The notes under the pieces are model-generated. The model made no database searches and was not told the DNA's origin. It was given only the letters and a program-made list of their open reading frames with translations. Positions 57,884 to 64,000 of a stretch of DNA of 64,000 bases are shown one piece after another. Where the stretch lies: assembly GCA_022264855.1 (NCBI GenBank), contig JABYQU010000030.1:62001-126000 (forward strand), written 5' to 3'. Positions within the stretch are counted from its first letter, which is position 1. The number at the start of each line of letters is the position of its first letter. The stretch comes from Lenzites betulinus (lineage: Eukaryota; Basidiomycota; Agaricomycetes; Polyporales; Polyporaceae). The translations under genes were made by a program, and so were the position numbers.

Positions 57884-60526
57884 TCAGCGACCCAACCCAT
57901 ACCCCCGCGACTTCGTGCTCGCGCCCAACGCGCCGCCCTCCGTCGAGGCGCGCACCCGCCGCTCGACATCGGTGACCTTCGTGTCGAGCTCGCGCACCGC
58001 GCCATCGATCCACTGCAAGCTCTCGAGGTGGCTACTGAGAATTTGCGCGATCTGGCCGATGGCGTCATCGCCGCCGTCCTGGCCCTGCCCGTTTGCGCCG
58101 TTTGCGGGGAGCGAGAGGGTGTTGACGGCGTCGATCATCTGCATGAGCGACCCTGAGAGGTCGTCCAGGTGGCCGTGCAGCTCCGTCGCGAGCATGTAGC
58201 TGCGCAAAAGTCAGCAGGAAGTCGAGCGCGACATATCAGACAGAGACGCACTTTTTGTCGCGCTCGGTGTCGGCGGGGCCGGTGTCGAGCGCACGGAGGT
58301 TGCTGCCTTGGCCACCAAGAATCTCCTCCGCGGACTTCTCGTATGCATCCAGGGTCGACGCGAGGTCTTTTTGCTGCTGCTCGATGTGATCGAGAGACTG
58401 GTCGATATCGTTCTGCTCGCGCTCGGCGGCGAGAACAGTAGCATACAGCCGGGCAAGCTGGATGAATGTCATAAGGAAAACCCACTGCCACAGATTGAAG
58501 CACACTGACGTTGTTTCCGTTCTCAATGAGAGCACGGTCCCATACCGCCACTTCGCCCGCGAATTTGTTGAACTCGCGCACGTGTGTTTCAAGCTCGCTC
58601 GACCACCGGTTCACGATCTCCTCGATCGTCTTTCCGCGCAACATGGAGGGGGGCGGGACGGCGATGGTGGGCGCCCCTGCGGTTGTTGATGCGCCCTGTG
58701 CAGGTGCGGCTGGCACTGCTAAAGTTAAGTACAAATCTTTGAAAAGTGATGATGTACCGAACCTGCAGCGCCATCCTTCGGTTTGTCCACAGCACCCGTG
58801 GCAGGTGCAGCGGCAGGGGCTGTCAACTTCGCATGAGAAGTCATTCCGCATAGTGAATCATTTTTGACTGACCAGCAGCTGCTTTCTTGTCGCCGAACAG
58901 GTTGAAAGGTGATGCGGCGGGTGCTGTGGGACGTTAGCGCACGTGTCTCGTGCATCGGAGGAATTTCCTTACCAGCCGCCCCGTCCTTCTTTTCTTCGGG
59001 TTTGGTCCCGCCAAGGTTGAATGGTGAAGGTGCAGCACCTACACGTACGAGTTATACGATCGATAGTAAATGTTATCGCAAGCTCTGCGACATACCAGCT
59101 GTCGCACCTGTGCCTGTCGAGGTGCTCGACGTATCCTTGTTACCCCCGAGGTTGAAAGTGGGCAATGTTGGCGCAGCGGGAGCAGAACCGGTCGTACCAG
59201 CAGCAGGGGTTGCTGCTGCTGCTGCCGGCTTGGCCCCAAACAGCCCACCGCCACCAAACAACCCACCCGTCGGGGCTGCTGGGGTCGAACCGGCCGCACC
59301 AGTGGTACCAGCTGCGCCTGCCGCAGGAGCGGCCGTGGTTCCTTGAGGATCTACAGGTTTAGGCGGCAGTCCGAATGCCCCTGCGAATGGTGAAGCTGAA
59401 CGAGTTAGTCAGATTAAGGCTCAGCTCCACGCGAATGAAGCGACATACCTCCGGCAGTGGTACCCGCAGTGTTAGAGCTTGGTTGGCCAAAGACTGCGAT
59501 GCGTGTTAGCTAACAGGTGCGAGGTATGGAGGACCGAGATGACATACGTCCACCTCCTGCAGCGGGAGTCGAAGAGGCGGTATTCGCCTGATCGGCAGGT
59601 TTCGCCCCGAACAGACCTCCAGACGACGCCGCGCCCCCGAACGGCGTACTCCCTCCCGCACCGGCTGTGTTGCTCGTGTTCGCGGTGTTCGTCGCCCCTC
59701 CTCCGAAGATATTACTCCCCCCAGTAGAGGCACCCCCTCCACCGAACAATCCGCCTGTGGGCGGTGTGGGCGCACTCCCCGCAGCCGGAGTGGCAGGCTT
59801 GGCACCAAAAAGTCCGCCTCCGGCCGCACCTCCACCAAAGAACCCACCAGTGTTGCCTGTGCTGCCCGTCGTCCCTGAGGCGTTCGCGGTGTTGGATGCA
59901 TTACCAGCTCCAAATAGACCACCGCCCGCTGTCGCGCCCCCACCGCCAAAGAAACCGCCGCCTCCGGTGTTTGTCGAGCCTGCAGCCGGAGTACCAGAGG
60001 ACGCCGCGTTCGTAGCGCTACCGAAGATACCACCACCTGCTGTTGGTGCACTGGTGTTCGTCGATGATCCAAACGCCCCGGTACCCGCTGCTGGTGTGCT
60101 GCTGGTATTTGACGATCCAAACAATCCGCCACTTGCGGCAGGGGTGCTGGAGCCGGCTTGTCCAAAGATACCCCCGCCCGCAGCGGGCGTGCTGGAGCTG
60201 GCTTGTCCGAAGATGCCTCCACCCGTGGCGGGTGTGCCAGAGCCGGCCTGTCCAAAGATGCCGCCGCCCGCGGCAGGTGTGCTCGATGTGTTGTTACCAG
60301 CGCCGAAGACGCCTCCTCCTCCTCCTGCAGCCTGACCTACGCAGTGGTATCAAAACGAATGCTCGCTATGCGAGATGGACATACAATACGTACCGCCAAA
60401 GGATGAACCACCGAAGAGGTTCCCAGTCGTGCCAGCTCCTCCCGCGGCCGGTTGCCCAAACGCGCCCCCCGTGCTCCCTGTGTTCTGATTGTTGTTTCCT
60501 CCCGCGTTCTGGCCGAAGAAGCTCAT
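57884..60526 (-). CDS. NSP1: FG nucleoporin Nsp1 (Nup62 homologue)
   Basis: Nsp1 is a central-channel nucleoporin. Its FG repeats form the permeability barrier and its C-terminal coiled coils join the Nup57/Nup49 and Nup82 subcomplexes. The start MSFFGQNAGGNNNQNTG is at 60526. The N-terminal two thirds are Gly/Ala/Thr-rich with GGIFGQ, GGLFGAKPA, FGSS and later FNLGG and PFNLFG motifs. The C-terminal third is the conserved Nsp1 domain: SMLRGKTIEEIVNRWSSELE, FNKFAGEVAVWDRALIENGN, then DQSLDHIEQQQKDLASTLDA and LDTKVTDVERRVRA. Several short introns lie in the FG part and the coil. All family parts are present. Confidence 0.95.
60150..60285 (-). repeat. 45-base tandem repeats inside NSP1
   Basis: Three consecutive near-identical 45-base units encode the peptide STPAAGGGIFGQAGS with small changes (TPATGGGIFGQASS). 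They expand the FG-repeat domain in whole repeat units without shifting frame. Confidence 0.8.
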
Positions 60527-60804
60527 GATCAAGCCGGAGAGAGGTAGAGCAGGAGCAAGTACAAGCAACAACGCGTGCAAGGGGCTGCGAACGCGCCTCT
60601 CGGTCACGTGCTCGATCGCGCGCGACGCTGAGGTACTTTGCTTTGCTCGTTCTGCCAGTGTCTCTGCAGTTCACACTCGTGTGTCTAGGAAATGTCATGT
60701 AATGTGTGATACAAAGTGGCAGGTAGTCGTGAGTATAAGAATTACTAGCAATAGTGTTCGAAAACAAACAAGCACCGACAGCAAACCCAGGTATATACCC
60801 AACA

Positions 60805-63800
60805 CTAACGCGTAGGTTGCTGCTGCCTCCTCCGCTCCGGATGATGATAATACGTGCTATACCGCTTCCCATGCCCGGGTGAGCCCGCCGGCGCCTGGTA
60901 TCCTGCCTCCATTCCCGGACTGTCGCGCGGGCCCGCCTCTGACAGCGTCGAATTCTGCAGCTCTCCATAGTCGTCCGAGTCGCTGTCCTCCACGTCCATC
61001 CAGTTCTCGTCGTCTGGCAGCATAATCACGCCCGACGCTGCGTCAAAGCTTAGGCGGTGCCGCACATGCGCGCTGTTAGAGTGCCGATGCGCGTGCGGCC
61101 GCGGCCTTGCGGGGGGCTGGTCCTCCCATGGGTTGCCCAGCACGGAGCGGTCGGAGGGCGCGACGCCCTCGGCGCCCGGAGAGAGCGCATCGCCGCTGGC
61201 GCCGGAGGAGCCGCTGTCGTTGCTGAGTTGGCTGGGCTGCCGTGCGCTCTCGCGGTGTACGCTGTACTTCTTGCGAAGCGTCAAGACAACGGCAGGGCTG
61301 CCGTCATCTCCGGTGTCGCGGTGTCTGTTGAGGGACTGGCCCTGCTTGATAGGCAGCCACGGGACGGGCAGTACGCCGGTGATGGCTGGGTGGCCGTATC
61401 GTCGCTTTCCCGTGCTGTACATATGTTAGCAAGTGGTAGGTATAAGGCACGCGTAGACGCTCACTTTAGCACACCACTGTACCAGTTGGCCATAGGTGGT
61501 TGAGACTGGAAAATGTTCAGCTATAACATCCTTCCCTCAATGCAATGGACACTCACGTAGTCTGTACGCTCATCTTCGGGGGCGACATAAAGAGTCTCGT
61601 CGTTCTGCGCATAACGACGCCGGTTCAAGTTGCTGCACAATTTATCAGTTCGTTTCGCCATTAGACACCACGCGTTCATACATACCTCTGCGACCACGTC
61701 ACTGGATGGCCTTCCCGCAGCCGGAGCACATCCGCGCTCTCCTCCCCGCGCTCTACTTCATGCACAGAGCTCAAAGCCACATACTTGCTCAGCGGACGGA
61801 ACTGCTTGTCAGTGTAGTACCACCACAGGAGCGTGCCCCCGAGCAGCGGCGTGAGGAGGGTCGCGAGGATGAACGACTTCTTCAGGATGAAGAGCCCGAT
61901 CATGAACACGATAAAGATGAGCACACCCCAGATGAGGCGCACGAAGGTGATCGGCCACGCTTGGCCCTGCGACTCATAAGGCTTGTAGAAGACTGTGTGT
62001 GTGGTGAATGTGAGCGATATACCGCGCGACTGATGGGAATGCCGGGACGCACCGAATAAGAGCTTATACTTGTAAACGACGTACGCAACGCCAAAGTAGA
62101 CAGCACCGAAGACTAGAATGAGTGGCTGGATGACGCTGTAGAGCAGCGTGATGACGAAGATGAGAATAGCCTGCGGGTATACGACGCCGTAGTTGATCAT
62201 AGGCGGCGCGTTCAGCTCGGCGAAGTCTGTGCTGCATTAGCACGACTATGAATGCGAGACCAAAAGGTGCTGACTTACCGCGAGGTGTCCGGGTGATGAA
62301 GAGGCGGTAGAATGCGCGCGGGATAATGACCCCCAGATTCAGGAGCTGTAGAGGCATCAAGCCGATGCCTACGTCACAAACTGGTGAGGTGGTAAAAATG
62401 AGGAAAGTAACAATACTCCCCACCTTGCAGGATCACATAGGACACGAAGAAGTGCCTTGCCTTGCCCGCCGCGAGCGCCTCCGCCAACCTCCCAATACCT
62501 TTGGCCGGGGAGTCCGCAAGGTCTCGCACCAACTGCCAGTACGTACTGGCGACAAGGAAGATGAAAACGACGTTGATGAGCAGAAACAGGAAGTATCTGT
62601 AGATGACTAGTAAGTATCAATGAGCTTTCTCCGGGTGAAGTTGCCCACTTCTTCATCATGGAGTACTCGATCCAGCTCCTAGCAGGGAGTGCTTGGATCA
62701 GGGTCAATGCTATTCGGCCCCTTGTTAATGATCGCGTCCACGGCCAAAACAGTATAATCCAGGCAGCATACCTTCCAGCAGGAACGGCAGAGTCGCGTTC
62801 AGCGTGATCACGCCCACAGACGGGAGGGAATTCTGCACAATGGCTGCAATGTGCTCGTTGCTCTCGATCAGCTGCGCGAGCCACGGCATCGTCTTCTTGA
62901 TCTCCGAGTAACTGAGCAAACCGGCCAGCGCCGTGATCGGGATGAACCAGAAGAACTGTAGCACGACCATCGCGCCCATAGCAAGCCATTCGCGCACGAG
63001 TGCCGCAGCGGGGGCATGCGATATGCTAGACCAGACGATGTCGCGCGGCTCCGGGGCGAGGTGGGTGAGGCACTGTGTTGTATGCGGGGCATGCACGGCT
63101 TGTGCTGCGACTTGCTGCAAAGGGCAGATGTGAGTACAATGTGGTCACATCACGTCGCGGTTGAGCGACGTACAGCACTAGACATCTTCTCGAAGGTGAT
63201 GAAGGCGACATGAGTCGCCTTAAACCGCCCGCTGCGCCGCCGCTTCTTCACGAGTTCGTCCGCTTCCCGGAATTTCTGCTCGTAGTACTCCAAAGCGTCA
63301 ACTTTACGCCTGAACCATCCAGGCCTGATAGAGGGCCTCTTCCGGTTCGGGAGGACGAGCTGCTCCGGCTGGCTCTCAATCGAGGCGTCGTCCGTGTCCA
63401 CGAGGGGATGGTTCACCATCGTTGACGGCGCGACTTGACTCGGATTGCCTAGGTAATCGACCCAGGCGGATTCGAGTTTGAGCAACGCTTCGGTGCGCAT
63501 GTCGAGCAGACTCTTGAGTGACCCGACCTCTCGGCATACGTTGACACTCTCGACTCTTAGATCCATCTGTTCGAAATACTCCGCGAGGGCAGGCTCCGTC
63601 TGTAGGTGTGACGGAAGATGCGTGATCATAACCGTCCGCGCGGGAACGGAGTGCACAAGTTCGAGTGAGAAAAGTTGGCGCGAGCGAATGAAGCGCTTGA
63701 AGTTCTTGTAAATGGCGCGCAGGGCGAGTATGGTGAAAACGTAGGTGAAGACGAGGTGGACGGAAAGGTAAGAGTTGGCGTCGCTAAGAAGGTCCCACCA

Positions 63801-64000
63801 ATTGTCGCCGCTTGGTGGAGGCGGAGAGTCGGAGGGAGCGTTAGCTGTAGCCCATGCGCCGCTTGCATCTTCTCGACCGTCTCCGATGTCAATATTGTTC
63901 TGTACAAATTTTCAATGCTTGTGGATCCAACGGAAGAGGTAGTGACATACCTTCAAGTTGATTGGCATAAGAACAGCAATGGCGAATATAGAACAACTTG
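60805..64000 (-). CDS. OSCA/TMEM63-type (DUF221, CSC1-like) channel, N-terminus beyond right edge
   Basis: This is a multi-pass membrane protein of the osmosensitive, mechanically gated cation channel family (Rsn1/Phm7/Csc1 in yeast). The visible part starts in the first TM region (SIFAIAVLMPINLK). It continues with LVHSVPARTVMITHLPSHLQ and a cytosolic RRM-like loop (HVAFITFEKMSSA). Then come HLAPEPRDIVWSSI, the family core start, and TM segments (MGAMVVLQFFWFIPITALAG, MINYGVVYPQAILIFVITLL, VFGAVYFGVAYVVYKYKLLF, IWGVLIFIVFMIGLFIL). The long C-terminal tail has NWYSGVLK, LPVPWLPIKQG, Ser-rich and acidic blocks, ending RRRQQQPTR. Many short introns are present. The start codon lies beyond 64000. 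Confidence 0.93.

Noticed and set aside
59667..60335. 222-codon plus-strand Pro-rich ORF
   Set aside because: Antisense of the Gly-rich FG repeats of Nsp1.

Overview
This 64 kb window is nuclear DNA of a filamentous basidiomycete, most likely an agaricomycete of polypore type. Genes are GC-rich, tightly packed and on both strands, and are cut by many introns of about 45-65 bases with GT(A/G)NGN donors. The gene content is conserved fungal housekeeping (Prp5, Nsp1, Ate1, Emc3, NCS-1, PROPPIN, PI31). The genus is inference. All coding coordinates below are whole gene spans including introns; splice sites were worked out by reading. Layout: (1) 1-6374, minus strand: a LINE-type retrotransposon running off the left edge, with a CCHC gag-like ORF1 and an uninterrupted ORF2 (APE endonuclease, reverse transcriptase, RNase H, zinc-binding tail). 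Three unexplained same-strand ORFs follow at 6413-8764. (2) 8765-15774: AT-richer and poorly coding, with a TATA/CT-rich promoter-like block, a small direct-repeat block, and two divergent copies of an unknown 385/390-residue protein arranged as an inverted pair around a mitochondrial inner-membrane protease (Imp2) gene. (3) 16738-31588: arginyltransferase Ate1, a WIPI/Hsv2-type PROPPIN, a Cys-rich unknown protein, calcium sensor NCS-1, ER complex subunit Emc3, a MYND-finger protein, a weakly coding 2 kb stretch, and a purine permease of the UapA/UapC type. (4) 31907-49162: a Slh1/ASCC3-type helicase with a decayed second cassette, a kynurenine-type aminotransferase, a ferric reductase, an ankyrin-DysF-FYVE-RING protein and a small acidic coiled-coil protein. 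(5) 49604-64000: proteasome regulator PI31, splicing helicase Prp5, an MFS exporter, nucleoporin Nsp1 and an OSCA/TMEM63-type channel that runs off the right edge. Several pairs are divergent with short shared promoters: the Cys-rich protein/NCS-1, Emc3/MYND, permease/Slh1 and PI31/Prp5. There is no metabolic cluster; the genes look like independent housekeeping loci. The most interesting reading is a 3-base exon (46981-46983) that supplies one histidine of the FYVE signature. Next are the unusual ankyrin-DysF-FYVE-UBZ-like-RING architecture, the Slh1 homologue that has lost second-cassette catalytic motifs and its second Sec63 domain, and the inverted gene duplication around Imp2.
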